The notes under the pieces are model-generated. The model did not search any database, was not told where the DNA came from, and was given only the letters and a program-made list of their open reading frames with translations. From an uncultured Desulfobacterales bacterium (GTDB lineage Bacteria; Desulfobacterota; Desulfobacteria; Desulfobacterales; JAFDCJ01): a stretch of DNA of 11,499 nucleotides. Positions within the stretch are counted from its first letter, which is position 1. Every line of letters starts with the position of its first letter. Position numbers and translations under genes: made by a program. Of the stretch, positions 1 to 7,298 are shown in pieces. Location of the stretch: positions 1 to 11,499 of the forward strand of contig CALZJV010000367.1 in assembly GCA_945787595.1 (NCBI GenBank), written 5' to 3'.

Positions 1-162
1 GCGACCTTCTGCGGTTGCCGCCGCCGTCCCGGCCGGTGACGAACTCAACGAGCTGAGCATATAAAAGTTTGTCGGCGCTGACGGGCCTCCCAAACAGCCG
101 GCCAATGCCAGCCAACAGATCATGATTGCCAAGTATTTTGGTCGCAATAAAAACCCTTTCAT
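1..162 (-). CDS. pqiC: PqiC/YmbA-type ABC-transport auxiliary lipoprotein, N-terminus only
   Basis: Only the first 54 residues are in the window; the gene continues past base 1. The start is MKGFLLRPK, then a hydrophobic signal segment ending in a lipobox LALAGC with the lipidated cysteine at residue 23, then PTNFYML. The N/xFYxL motif shortly after the lipobox is typical of the PqiC/YmbA (DUF330) family. Known role: an outer-membrane lipoprotein that docks the PqiB needle for lipid transport across the periplasm. Its ribosome binding site (GAGGAGGTGA) overlaps the last codons and stop of pqiB, so the two are translationally coupled. Gene order pqiA-pqiA-pqiB-pqiC supports the call. Nothing can be said about whether the rest is intact. 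Confidence 0.82.
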   Translation of the reverse strand, partial: MKGFLLRPKYLAIMICWLALAGCLGGPSAPTNFYMLSSLSSSPAGTAAATAEGR

Positions 163-166
163 TTTT

Positions 167-1661
167 TCACCTCCTCTTTGATTTACCCTTGCCGCGGATC
201 AACGCTTCGGGGTTCCGCTCAAGGTATGCCGCCAAAACCTTGATGGAACGTGCCGCCTCTTGAAGCGCCTTGAGGGTACGGTCTGCCTGGGGTGCAACGT
301 TTGAATTAAGACTCTTCATGAGCTTTTGGGCCTGTATAAGGGCAGAATCCAAATTGGAAACGGCTGTTTTCAATTCCGGGGCTACCGCCGTGTTCAGTGT
401 TGCGACGAATTTCTGCGCCTGATTGAGGGTTTGGTTTAAGGCCGTGACGGATTTCTGTAATTCGGCTGAATTTATCAGGCGCTTGGCGCCGGCCACCGTA
501 TCTTGCAAGTCGCTGCCGATCTGTTCGATGGGCAGCTTTTCCAGTTTCCTCAGGAGTTGGGTCAGGCTGGCCGTCATTTCCTCCAAGGCGGTCGGCACAG
601 TGGGAAGTTCCGGATAGCGGCCTTCCCAATTGATATTGGCCGGCGGCGCTTCCGGATGCATGTCGATCGCCACTAGCAGCTGTCCGGTAATCAGACTGCC
701 CGTTTTTAGCTGGGCGCGCAGACCTTTTGCCACCAGGTAATCCATGATTTTTTGCCCCTCGGCACCTTCAGGAAGCTGGCCGGTCGTCTTTACCCGGTCC
801 GGCTCAATCTCGATCAGAACCGGGATACTAAAAGCCGCTTTATCCACATCAAATTCCAGATTGACGTCCAACACCTGACCCATCTGGATACCCTGTAATT
901 CAACCGGTGCGCCGGCTATAAGACCCCGGACGCCGCTGTCAAAATGCAGCAGCCACCTTTCCTTGCGCGCATAGGTCTTTTCAGAAATGCTCTCACGGTT
1001 CTTGTAAAGCTTAAAAACCTCATTTTCCTCGGCCGGCTCACCGGGCTCCATGTTGACCGGCGTGTCAAAGGCGATGCCGCCGACCATCAAGGTCACAAAG
1101 GATTCCGTGTCCACCCGGATACCATCGGCACCGATGGCAATATCCAAACCGCTGGCGCTCCAGAAGCGGGTGTTTTTGCGAACCAGTTGGTGATGCCAGC
1201 CCCTGGAAATGAGTTACCGGTGTACCGGGTTTGCCGGGATCGAGTCCGATGTAGGCCCCCGAAAAAAGGGTGCCGAGCCCGGAAACACCACCGGCCGCAA
1301 CCCGGGCCCGGACCACCCAAAAACGCGTGTTTTGCGAGAGATAGTTTTTAGATCCTTTGACCAACTCGGCCTTTACGATCACATGTGAGATATCCTCGCT
1401 CAACACGATGGAATCGACCACGCCAAGTTCGACATCTTTGAACTTGATCTTGGTCTTGCCGGCCTCCAACCCCGCGGCCGACTTAAACGTGATGGTAACG
1501 ATCGGTCCTTTCTCCGAGACGGCTTTGTAGACCAGCCAACCGCCAATAGCGAGGGCCACCAACGGCACCAGCCAGACGATGGAAATACGCTGTTTTTTCG
1601 TCCGCAATTCGGGTTCGGGTACACCCTTTAATTCAGGCTTATCGTTTTTAGAATTACTCAT
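167..1661 (-). pseudogene. pqiB: PqiB, MCE-domain intermembrane lipid transport protein, internal deletion with frame change
   Basis: The protein is encoded in two frames. The first part starts at 1661 (ATG overlapping the stop of the second pqiA) and encodes an N-terminal transmembrane helix (about residues 27-46) and the first MCE domain, including GLEAGKTKIKFKDVELGVV and GGVSGLGTLFSGAYIGLDPG. It is homologous up to about residue 158 (GLASP, near base 1188). Homology resumes in another frame from about base 1186 with LVRKNTRFWSASG and runs to 167 through another MCE domain (GAPVELQGIQMGQV) and a C-terminal coiled coil. In E. coli PqiB roughly 60 residues, the first half of the second MCE domain, separate the equivalents of these points; here they are absent. 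Known role: a periplasm-spanning hexameric tunnel for lipids, anchored by PqiA and capped by PqiC. As written it gives a 198-residue truncated protein. Confidence 0.9.
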
Positions 1662-2180
1662 GAATTACCTCCTCTGTGTCCCAGATCAGCCGGGGATCAA
1701 AACTCATGGCGGCGAATATGGTGATCACCACCACTGCGCCGAAAAAAAGTGCTCCGGGACCAGCCGGGTGCGGTCTTGCCGGCGCCAGCGGGACTTGCGC
1801 TGTACGCTAATCAACAGGAATATCAATATGAGCAGTTTCAGCATCGGTACGGCGATACTGGCCAAAAAGATGACTAGGGCGATGGGCCACATCCCGGTCT
1901 GAATGAAATAAATGACGCCGCTCATGATCGTGTCCGACTGGGCCTTGCCCAGTGAGATAACGATGGTGATGGGAAGCACGTTGGCGGGAATGTAGAACAT
2001 GAAGGCTGCCAGTACCAGAGCCCAGGTCCGCGCGATGCTGTTGGGTTTGCGATCATGCATACTGGCGCAGCAGCGGGGGCATAGCATGTGCGTAGACCGC
2101 TTGGCTCTTTGACAGAGAAGGTGGCAGCTGTGGCAGCTGATCAGCCCGGCATTTCGTGCTGTTTTTAAAGCGCGATTCAT
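1654..2180 (-). pseudogene. pqiA: PqiA family protein, second half-protein, internal deletion with frame change
   Basis: The start ATG at 2180 overlaps the stop of the upstream pqiA copy by 4 bp (ATGA) and has a strong GGGAGGAGG site. It carries two zinc-binding CxxC motifs (C16-C19, C34-C37), then membrane helices with YIPANVLPI and GMWPIALVIFLASIAVPMLK, matching the C-terminal half of E. coli PqiA. Homology stops at QDRTRL (near base 1761) and resumes in a different frame with GPGALFFGAVVVITIF and the family signature MSFDPRLIWD, ending at the TAA at 1654-1656. About 35 residues are missing between, corresponding to the conserved EFVGRWSM-ID-VFV helix. The true stop overlaps the pqiB start (ATGAGTAA), confirming the original gene end. 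As written, translation leaves frame and stops after VPEHFFSAQWW at 1725. Known role: inner-membrane partner of PqiB. Confidence 0.88.
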
Positions 2181-2779
2181 CGATCCTCCTCCCATTTTTG
2201 CCAGATTAGATGGGCATCCAGTGAGACGGTCATGGCAGACAGGACGAAAATGAGCGCTAAAAATGAATAAAGGGAGATACCCGGTATGATTTTCGCCATT
2301 TTGGCCAGCTTTACAACCGATACCAGAATACCGACCATGAAAACTTCCATCATGCCCCATGGTTGCACGCTTTGAAGGAACCGGAACACGCGGGGCAGTC
2401 TTTTGGGTAGGCGGCCGAATTTGAGCGGCAACAAAATGTAAAACAGGCACATCATTTGGGTGAACGGCACCAACACGGTGGTGAGCAGTACCAGTATCGC
2501 GATTGCTTGCATGCCCTGGACATAAAGCTCGTGTATTCCTGTAATAAGCGTTGTTTCACGGACCTGAGAACCTATTCTTAACGCCAAAAAGGGGAATGAG
2601 TTTGCCAGGATGAATAGTATCAACCCGGCAAGGGCGAATGCCAGGGTACGGTCCAGACTGTTGGCTTTGTGCTTGTAAAGAACAGCACCGCAACGGATAC
2701 AATTGGCCGCTCCCTTGGCAGGCAGCGGTTTGATACGGTGGATCAGATCACAATCGTGACAGGCAATAAATGTGTCCAT
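2177..2779 (-). CDS. pqiA: PqiA family inner-membrane protein, first half-protein
   Basis: A 200-residue protein with two CxxC zinc-ribbon motifs at C7-C10 and C27-C30, followed by about four hydrophobic segments (including LAFALAGLILFILANSFPFL and GMQAIAILVLLTTVLVPF) and the family region QPWGMMEVFMVGILVSVVKL. E. coli PqiA is a single protein of about 420 residues with two such halves; here each half is a separate gene, an arrangement known in other proteobacteria. Known role: membrane component of the Pqi lipid-transport system, paired with PqiB. The site AAAGGAAA sits 8 bases before the ATG. It is first in the operon and appears intact. The 96 bases upstream, before mlaA ends, probably hold its promoter, but no clear -35/-10 pair is visible. 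Confidence 0.9.
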   Translation of the reverse strand: MDTFIACHDCDLIHRIKPLPAKGAANCIRCGAVLYKHKANSLDRTLAFALAGLILFILANSFPFLALRIGSQVRETTLITGIHELYVQGMQAIAILVLLTTVLVPFTQMMCLFYILLPLKFGRLPKRLPRVFRFLQSVQPWGMMEVFMVGILVSVVKLAKMAKIIPGISLYSFLALIFVLSAMTVSLDAHLIWQKWEEDR

Positions 2780-2875
2780 TTGTGCTTTCCTTTATGATCT
2801 TGGAATTTTTTTCATTTAACAATACTGGATGCCCGTCCCGAAGATCAATAAAAATCTTAGGTGAAGCGCCCAGCG

Positions 2876-3667
2876 CTAATTATCGATCTGAATCACCCGA
2901 GCCCTTAAATAGAGCATGCGAATGAGATCATACTCAAACGGTGAGCCTGTTGCGTAGTAGCGAAACTTCTGTTGGTGCCGGGTGTCGATGGCATCAAGCG
3001 CTGTAAGCCCCCACCTCAGTATATCTTCTTCGGGGCTATCCATATCAAGCTCATCGATGAGCGCACCAATGAGCAGGCTATAGGTAACCGCATCAACCGC
3101 ATATCCTCCGGTATCCCGAAGGGTTGAGGGGCCCAAGACAGGCAGTACGATATACGGTCCAGGCCCCATTCCGTAAAGGCCCAGCGTCTGCCCAAAGTCT
3201 TCCTTTTGCTTCGCAACATCAACCTTTGTGGCGACGTCGAACAACCCCCCAATGCCTGCCGTTGTATTGACCAACATCCGAACAAGCGTAAGGCTAAACT
3301 TCTGGCCTTTGAACTGAAGCAACGAGTTGATCAAAGTCGTTACCTCATGAAGGTTGTTGAAAAAGTTTGATACCATATCTTCGACGGGGTTCGGGGTGAT
3401 AAATTCATAGGCACTGACAACAGGCAAGAAGACGTAATTGTCAAATATGGCGTTGAACTTGTAAATGCGCCGGTTCATCCCTTCCCAAGGATCATAGGCG
3501 TCGATGGGATATGTGACGTCGTCCCTGACGATTTCGCTGACTGGGTGCTTCGCCGGTGGTTCAGCGTCCTTCTGGACGGGGACTGCGGCGCAACCGTATG
3601 ATATGACCGCGAGTAAAAGAAGAGTCAATCCCCTGGCACCGATCAAGCTGAGCATCTGTTTTCTCAT
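2876..3667 (-). CDS. mlaA: MlaA (VacJ) outer-membrane phospholipid transport lipoprotein
   Basis: Full length at 263 residues. The signal peptide ends in a lipobox-like SYGC with cysteine 26. Family hallmarks are DPWEGMNRRIYKFN (59-72), NTTAGIGGLFDVA (134-146) and EDFGQTLGLYGMGPGPY followed by VLPVLGPSTLRD (156-185). Known role: MlaA forms a ring in the inner leaflet of the outer membrane and passes mislocalised phospholipids to MlaC for retrograde transport, keeping the outer membrane asymmetric. The start codon overlaps the stop of the upstream hydrolase by 4 bases (ATGA) and is preceded by a GAGGGGGTGG site inside that gene, so the two are translationally coupled. No mlaBCDEF genes are visible here. 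The neighbouring pqi operon on the same strand gives the region a lipid-trafficking theme. Confidence 0.95.
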   Translation of the reverse strand: MRKQMLSLIGARGLTLLLLAVISYGCAAVPVQKDAEPPAKHPVSEIVRDDVTYPIDAYDPWEGMNRRIYKFNAIFDNYVFLPVVSAYEFITPNPVEDMVSNFFNNLHEVTTLINSLLQFKGQKFSLTLVRMLVNTTAGIGGLFDVATKVDVAKQKEDFGQTLGLYGMGPGPYIVLPVLGPSTLRDTGGYAVDAVTYSLLIGALIDELDMDSPEEDILRWGLTALDAIDTRHQQKFRYYATGSPFEYDLIRMLYLRARVIQIDN

Positions 3668-4905
3668 TTCACCACCCCCTCATCCTTGAAGAAATCAATC
3701 ATGTGCGTAATGTTGTCTGTGTAAGCCATATTGCCGCAGTGACCGCCTTTGACGTAAATCTTGGCCCTGGAGCCAAACACCTGACGAAGATAGTCCAGCT
3801 CGCCCTCCGCCAGAATTATGTCGTCCTCATTGGTCACCAGGCCGATTTTGTCTGCCCCCCTCAGATACCCTTCAATGCTCTTCAAGCTGATACTCTCGAC
3901 CAGGGCCTCTTTGGTTAGGCCGGGGTTTTTGGCTGCAAAATGGGGGTAGAAGAGTCCATTGAAGTAGTCCACAAAGCTAATCCGGAAAGTCACTTTGGCG
4001 TAGTCGGTAAGCGAGGTCGGAGTGGTAAGTATTTCGCTCTTGGGGACTATAAAGCCGGCCTGGGTCATCACATCGGAAGTGAACACCATGTTGGCCGAAG
4101 AAATACGGAAAGAGAAGCCGATCAGGGCCTCCAGAACATAGTCTTTTGGTGGAAATCTCTTGGCGACCTGGTATAGAAAATCATCGCTAAAATCTATGTG
4201 ACCCATGGTATGGTAGATCTCGGCGAACCTGCCCATGAGTCTCTCATAGAAGGCATCTTGGTCCAGTATTGTCACCGAGTTTAAGAGATTCACCGGAGGG
4301 TTGATCATCAAAACCTTCTTGAAATTAAACGTCCTCTTGTCTTCATCCAGTTTCGCTACAAATGCGGATTCCGCCGCCCCCAGGCTGTAGCCGGTGAGAT
4401 AGAACTCCGACACCTCTATTCGCTTCTTGACCTGCTGCCAGGCAAGTTCCATCACCCGGTACAGGTCCTGGGAGTCATCGAGGGAAAGGCCCGGCACGCT
4501 AGTTGTGGAAGCGGTAACAATGAAATTGGGGTGGGTCGGCGATGAGAGTGAAATGACATGAAAGCCTGCCTGATAAAATGCTTCCTGAAGCATCAGCATT
4601 TTGGAGGAGTAAAAGCTGGCCCCCGTCCCGGCAATTACAAAGATCAGAGGGGCTTTATTTTTCTGATAGACCAGAGAGTACCTCAACTTGTTCTGATACC
4701 AGAAGGCGGCAGGTATGTCGCGGTCCTCAAATACGGTCAACTCCAGCATCTTGAATTCTACTTTTTTCGGCAAGGGCGCCGCGTATAAATCCGGCGTCCC
4801 CAGTACCGTGGCATTGTAGGCGTTGACGAACGGGTAATCATAGGTGTTCGCCCAAACCGTTGAAGCAAAAAGGCAGATAAATAAGGCTAAAAGCAATCTT
4901 TTCAT
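3664..4905 (-). CDS. Secreted alpha/beta-hydrolase coupled to mlaA
   Basis: 413 residues with a cleavable signal peptide (MKRLLLALFICLFASTVWAN). The alpha/beta-hydrolase elements are a likely oxyanion loop IAGTGASF (91-98), the nucleophile elbow GYSLGA with Ser174, a candidate acid in TNEDDIIL (Asp361 or Asp362) and a candidate catalytic His389 in GGHCGNM. The fold is well supported; the substrate is not known. It is probably periplasmic. It lies directly upstream of mlaA with a 4-base ATGA overlap, so a role in phospholipid or acyl-ester turnover at the outer membrane is a reasonable inference. The site AAGGAAG sits 6 bases before the ATG. An AT-rich stretch upstream contains TATAAA, but no well-spaced -35 is evident. 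The gene appears complete and undamaged. Confidence 0.9.
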   Translation of the reverse strand: MKRLLLALFICLFASTVWANTYDYPFVNAYNATVLGTPDLYAAPLPKKVEFKMLELTVFEDRDIPAAFWYQNKLRYSLVYQKNKAPLIFVIAGTGASFYSSKMLMLQEAFYQAGFHVISLSSPTHPNFIVTASTTSVPGLSLDDSQDLYRVMELAWQQVKKRIEVSEFYLTGYSLGAAESAFVAKLDEDKRTFNFKKVLMINPPVNLLNSVTILDQDAFYERLMGRFAEIYHTMGHIDFSDDFLYQVAKRFPPKDYVLEALIGFSFRISSANMVFTSDVMTQAGFIVPKSEILTTPTSLTDYAKVTFRISFVDYFNGLFYPHFAAKNPGLTKEALVESISLKSIEGYLRGADKIGLVTNEDDIILAEGELDYLRQVFGSRAKIYVKGGHCGNMAYTDNITHMIDFFKDEGVVK

Positions 4906-5126
4906 GGTTTTCTTCCTTTATTTTCCAAAATTTATACATCTTCTTTAACCGGTTCATGTTACCAATTTTCAAAATTGCGACACCTATCACCCCCTCTGCG
5001 GCTCAAGTGAAAATCTGAGCCCTTGCCTGCCCTACGACTGGTCCCGCCGAAGCTCTTGCGAAGTTGGAAGCCCGCAGGGCGCAGGAGAAACACCTGTATC
5101 CTCTCGTATGAAACTTCATTAGTTTA

Positions 5127-5200
5127 GACAGGATTTACAGGATTTACAGGATTATTTTGTTTTAGTATAATTATATCCTGTCCATCCTGTTGATCCTGTC
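5127..5200. repeat. Inverted pair of 9-base-period arrays (ACAGGATTT / ATCCTGTxx)
   Basis: The left arm carries three copies of ACAGGATT spaced 9 bases apart (5128-5153). The right arm carries three copies of ATCCTGT, also 9 bases apart (from about 5174 to 5200). A 20-base AT-rich spacer separates the arms. The outermost GACAGGAT and ATCCTGTC are exact reverse complements, so the element can fold into one long hairpin. It lies downstream of the 85-residue gene and upstream of the hydrolase gene on the minus strand, so it could end or stabilise a transcript. ACAGGATT-type intergenic repeats are, to my knowledge, seen in many bacterial genomes; their role is unclear. Confidence 0.85.
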
Positions 5201-5244
5201 AAAAAGATAGAATTGCATTTCGTTAAGTTTTCTATTCGATCAAA

Positions 5245-5264
5245 CTGGCCGCTTTTCAGGCCAG
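5245..5264 (-). terminator. Possible terminator hairpin after the 85-residue gene
   Basis: CTGGCC and GGCCAG form a 6-bp perfect stem around an 8-base loop. On the minus strand it is followed by only a short TTTG. It lies about 28 bases past the stop of the small gene. The weak T-tract makes intrinsic termination uncertain. Confidence 0.35.
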
Positions 5265-5291
5265 CGGCGGTTGAACCCTTGCGCAGCAAGC

Positions 5292-5549
5292 CTATTTGAA
5301 CAATTTCCCGCCGAAATGCGCCATGTACTGATCAATCTCTTTGGCAAAATGTTCCAGGAACTTATCCATCTTTTCGCCTTCATGCTGCACAACTTTTTCA
5401 GCGATGTTAGATGCTTTATCATATGCGTTTTCGAATTCATGATCCGCTAAGCCGCTGATTTCTTTGGCCTCTTCCTTGGTGATGTGTCCGGCGTGGGCGA
5501 AAACAGAAGCAAATACGCCGCTTAAATGTTTCACTTTTTCTTTAGCCAT
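5292..5549 (-). CDS. Small helical protein of unknown function, 85 residues
   Basis: I do not recognise the family. The protein is soluble, has no signal peptide or cysteine, and is predicted to be largely helical and rich in Lys, Glu, Ala and His (for example EEAKEISGLADHEFENAYDKA and EKVVQHEGEKMDKFLEHFAKE). Heptad-like hydrophobic spacing suggests an amphipathic helical bundle. Evidence that it is a real gene: a good AAGGAGAG site 9 bases before the ATG, a balanced protein-like composition and a terminator-like hairpin downstream. It stands alone, flanked on both sides by inverted repeat arrays (5127-5200 and 5597-5736). The frame looks undamaged, unlike the transporter upstream of it. Confidence 0.72.
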   Translation of the reverse strand: MAKEKVKHLSGVFASVFAHAGHITKEEAKEISGLADHEFENAYDKASNIAEKVVQHEGEKMDKFLEHFAKEIDQYMAHFGGKLFK

Positions 5550-5596
5550 TTTGTCTCTCTCCTTTCAGATATCTGTTATTCCAGACCTGGTTGAAT

Positions 5597-5736
5597 AGTT
5601 TACTGGTTTACTGGTTGATTAGATAAATTATAGTCATAATTGCAGAATGTTACGATTGTTGAAATATGAAGTGTCCAATTATTTTGCAAATATGGGATAA
5701 ATCCATATTTACAACCACTTAACCAATCAACCAATC
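5597..5736. repeat. Inverted pair of 8-base-period arrays (xxxTGGTT)
   Basis: The left array has TACTGGTT twice in tandem and then GATTAG (about 5600-5622). The right array has AACCAATC twice in tandem (5721-5736), the reverse complement of GATTGGTT twice, preceded by AACCACTT. Both arms therefore carry the octamer theme xxxTGGTT on opposite strands, about 100 bases apart. The intervening sequence is AT-rich with no gene. The design (short-period arrays in inverted orientation) is the same as in the 5127-5200 element, but the unit differs. It lies between the 85-residue gene and the SulP remnant. Confidence 0.65.
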
Positions 5737-5760
5737 AACGATATCTATATTCATTAAAAT

Positions 5761-6448
5761 CTAATCATTTTCCGAAATAAACTTCTTCTTTTGGGTAAAC
5801 CATTGGACGGCTTCTGCAACCTTGGCGTGAATATGATCTTGGCCGATGATTTTGTCAACCCCATCTTTCTCTAACAGTTCCATGACTGCATGCTTCACCC
5901 GCGCCAGATGGATCTCTACCCCGACGCCTTTCATATCCTCAGTTATTTCGTTCAACATATCGGCTGCCCCCGGGGCACCGCGCCTACCACGGCTACACCC
6001 TGAGCGGACAGGTCAAAGATGGCCGAAGCCCCGATGCCCAGCACCAGCGTCACCAATGCGCCCGGCACTCTGGGGGCGTATATTTTGAGCACAAACAGGA
6101 TCACCAGGGCGATCGCCTCACTCGAACCGGCCTTGGCCACCGACAGGACGGCCGCGCCGGTGACGGCGGCGATGGTCGAACTAGGCCCGCTCACCACGTG
6201 ATGAGAGCTGGCAAAGAAAGCATAAACGATCAGCGCGATGGCGGCCGCATAGAGCCCATACTGCACCGGCACACCGCAGATGGCGGCGAAACCCAGGCAC
6301 TGGGGCACCATCAAGGCCCATACCGACAGGCCGGCGACGATGTCCCCCGCCAGCCACGCTCTAATGTAGTGCGACAGCCAATGAAGAATGGGCACGTAAC
6401 GGGCAAGCAAACCAGGTTTTTTTTCTCTGGTTGCATCATTGCTGCCAT
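5761..6448 (-). pseudogene. SulP-family anion transporter with STAS domain, two internal deletions and a homopolymer frameshift
   Basis: Start chosen at 6448 (ATGGCAGCA) because a GAGAGGAG site lies 9 bases upstream. That frame meets eight A's (6417-6424); one more A would join it to the SulP frame KKPGLLARYVPILHWL. The transporter start is clear: AGLSVWALMVPQCLGFAAICGVP and VVSGPSSTIAAVTGAA. The frame then jumps from EAIALV to LFVLKIYAPRVPGALV, skipping roughly 80 residues of membrane domain while staying in frame. After GAVPRG (near 5975) it jumps, out of frame, to AADMLNEITEDM of the C-terminal STAS domain, which ends at 5761. About 280 more residues are missing. SulP proteins are usually about 550-600 residues and import sulfate, bicarbonate or similar anions; fewer than half remain. 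No functional transporter can be made from this. Confidence 0.87.
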
Positions 6449-6535
6449 GTATTTTTGCTCCTCTCTGAATTTTTTGTAACCATAGATGGGAGATGAGGTC
6501 GCAGCACAAGCTACCTATAGTTTATCTCAATCAGG

Positions 6536-6688
6536 CTACTGCGATTTCGCTATCCTTTCCCGCACCGCATAAACCAATACGGCAACCATCAGCCCTGTAA
6601 AAAGAATTCCGACCATACCGATCAGTAGGGCCACCACTCGTCCGAAAGGGATTTTGACAACAATATCGCCATAGCCGATGGTCAATCC
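6536..6688 (-). pseudogene. Potassium-channel pore fragment (C-terminal end)
   Basis: The last 50 or so residues of a longer mixed open frame read LTIGYGDIVVKIPFGRVV followed by a hydrophobic helix LLIGMVGILFTGLMVAVLVYA and a short charged tail. TIGYGD matches the selectivity filter of two-helix (Ion_trans_2) potassium channels, and the following segment matches the inner pore helix. The preceding pore helix and first membrane helix are absent; directly upstream in the same frame is unrelated coiled coil. It ends at the TAG at 6536-6538. A working channel needs both helices, so this is a remnant or an assembly join. Confidence 0.75.
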
Positions 6689-6919
6689 CGTGACAGTCGC
6701 TCCCTGCTTATCCAGCGTCTTCTGGCGCTTGTACTCCTTGCTACTCTCCACAACTCTACCGGCATATCCCTTTATCGCGGCCTGCGCCTGCTTGATGGTG
6801 GCGTCAGCGGCCTCAACATCCGCCTGGGCGGCTTCGACTTGCCTTGCCAACGGCTGCGATCTGATCGCGCGTGTTGTCAAGATCAGCACGCGCGTGTTCC
6901 AGGTCCGCCTCAAACGTAC
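6689..6919 (-). pseudogene. HlyD/membrane-fusion-type coiled-coil fragment
   Basis: The middle of the mixed frame reads QVEAAQADVEAADATIKQAQ and then AGRVVESSKEYKRQKTL, typical of the alpha-helical hairpin of HlyD/EmrA-type periplasmic adaptors of efflux systems. Just before it, in another frame, lies RRTFEADLEHARADLDNTR and DQIAAVGK. Removing one base in the GCAAGGCAAG run near 6840-6848 joins the two as AAVGKQVEAA. So this fragment has a +1 frameshift and lacks its membrane anchor, its lipoyl/barrel domains and most of its C-terminus. It has no start of its own. Confidence 0.72.
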
Positions 6920-7198
6920 GCCGATCGAATCGTTTCGAGACGGCCTCAAATCAGGCGGACAAACAAATTTAATTGCTTCCGGTCCCGAGCTTTGGACTCC
7001 ATAGTAGTGCAAAGCTCCAACTAAATAATCATGGCAAAAGTTGACAGCCTGGTGGTATAGCGGATCATTGGTGGATGCCGTGCAGAGATTGACAATATTC
7101 TGGGCGGTTTTAGCCTGAAAATCTTTCTCTGTCAATGCACCGGCAAACCCGGGCAATAGAATTCCAGCCGCCAGCAGCAGAATAATCATCTTTCGCAT
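6920..7198 (-). pseudogene. Rap1a/Tai-like small secreted protein, C-terminus lost
   Basis: The first 93 or so residues of the mixed frame begin with a signal peptide (MRKMIILLLAAGILLPGFAGA). They continue with LCTASTNDPLYHQAVNFCHDY, LVGALHYYG and FVCPPDLRPSRNDSIG. This pattern (cysteines at 39, 55 and 80, with the C-DP-Y-A--FC-GY-GA arrangement) resembles the Rap1a/Tai immunity-like domain family, usually about 120-130 residues. The last 30-40 residues are replaced by efflux-adaptor sequence from about base 6919. No clear ribosome binding site precedes the ATG at 7198. The gene diverges from the ArsR-rhodanese gene. Family assignment is by recall of pattern only. Confidence 0.62.
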
Positions 7199-7219
7199 CT
7201 TTTAAATTCTGTTTTTTTC

Positions 7220-7248
7220 TTGACATAGAAACATCTTCGTTCTATAAT
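7220..7248 (+). promoter_or_regulatory. Strong sigma70-like promoter of the ArsR-rhodanese/selenoprotein cluster
   Basis: A perfect -35 TTGACA (7220-7225) and a perfect -10 TATAAT (7243-7248) are separated by exactly 17 bases. The start site should fall near 7255, giving a leader of about 45 bases before the ATG at 7299. So perfect a promoter usually needs a repressor, and a palindrome overlaps its -10 end. Confidence 0.88.
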
Positions 7249-7266
7249 TCAATTAATTTATTGAAT
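7247..7266. promoter_or_regulatory. Palindromic operator candidate overlapping the promoter
   Basis: ATTCAAT (7247-7253) and ATTGAAT (7260-7266) are perfect inverted repeats with a 6-base AT spacer. They cover the end of the -10 box and the expected start site, where a dimeric repressor would block transcription. ArsR/SmtB-family repressors bind AT-rich palindromes, and sites with ATTC...GAAT ends are known for the sulfide-responsive SqrR group. Autorepression by the ArsR-rhodanese protein is inferred. Confidence 0.6.
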
Positions 7267-7298
7267 AATTAGTTTATAAACCACTTGAGGAGAGTATA

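Larger units (their letters stand above)
4906..5291. other. Intergenic region without a convincing gene
   Basis: No reading frame here resembles a protein on either strand. Bases 4906-4990 are the AT-rich leader of the hydrolase gene. Bases 5000-5100 are GC-richer and contain small imperfect palindromes (for example around CCGAAGCTCTTGCGAAG) with no assignable function. The inverted array at 5127-5200 and a hairpin at 5245-5264 are listed separately. A further small hairpin, CTTGC-GCA-GCAAG, lies at 5278-5290 just beyond the stop of the 85-residue gene. Confidence 0.7.

Noticed and set aside
944..1351. Plus-strand 135-codon frame opposite pqiB
   Set aside because: Opposite strand of a recognisable MCE protein, with no ribosome site and no homology.
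5127..5200. CRISPR array
   Set aside because: The units are 9 bases long, lack spacers, and are arranged as an inverted pair; no cas genes are nearby.
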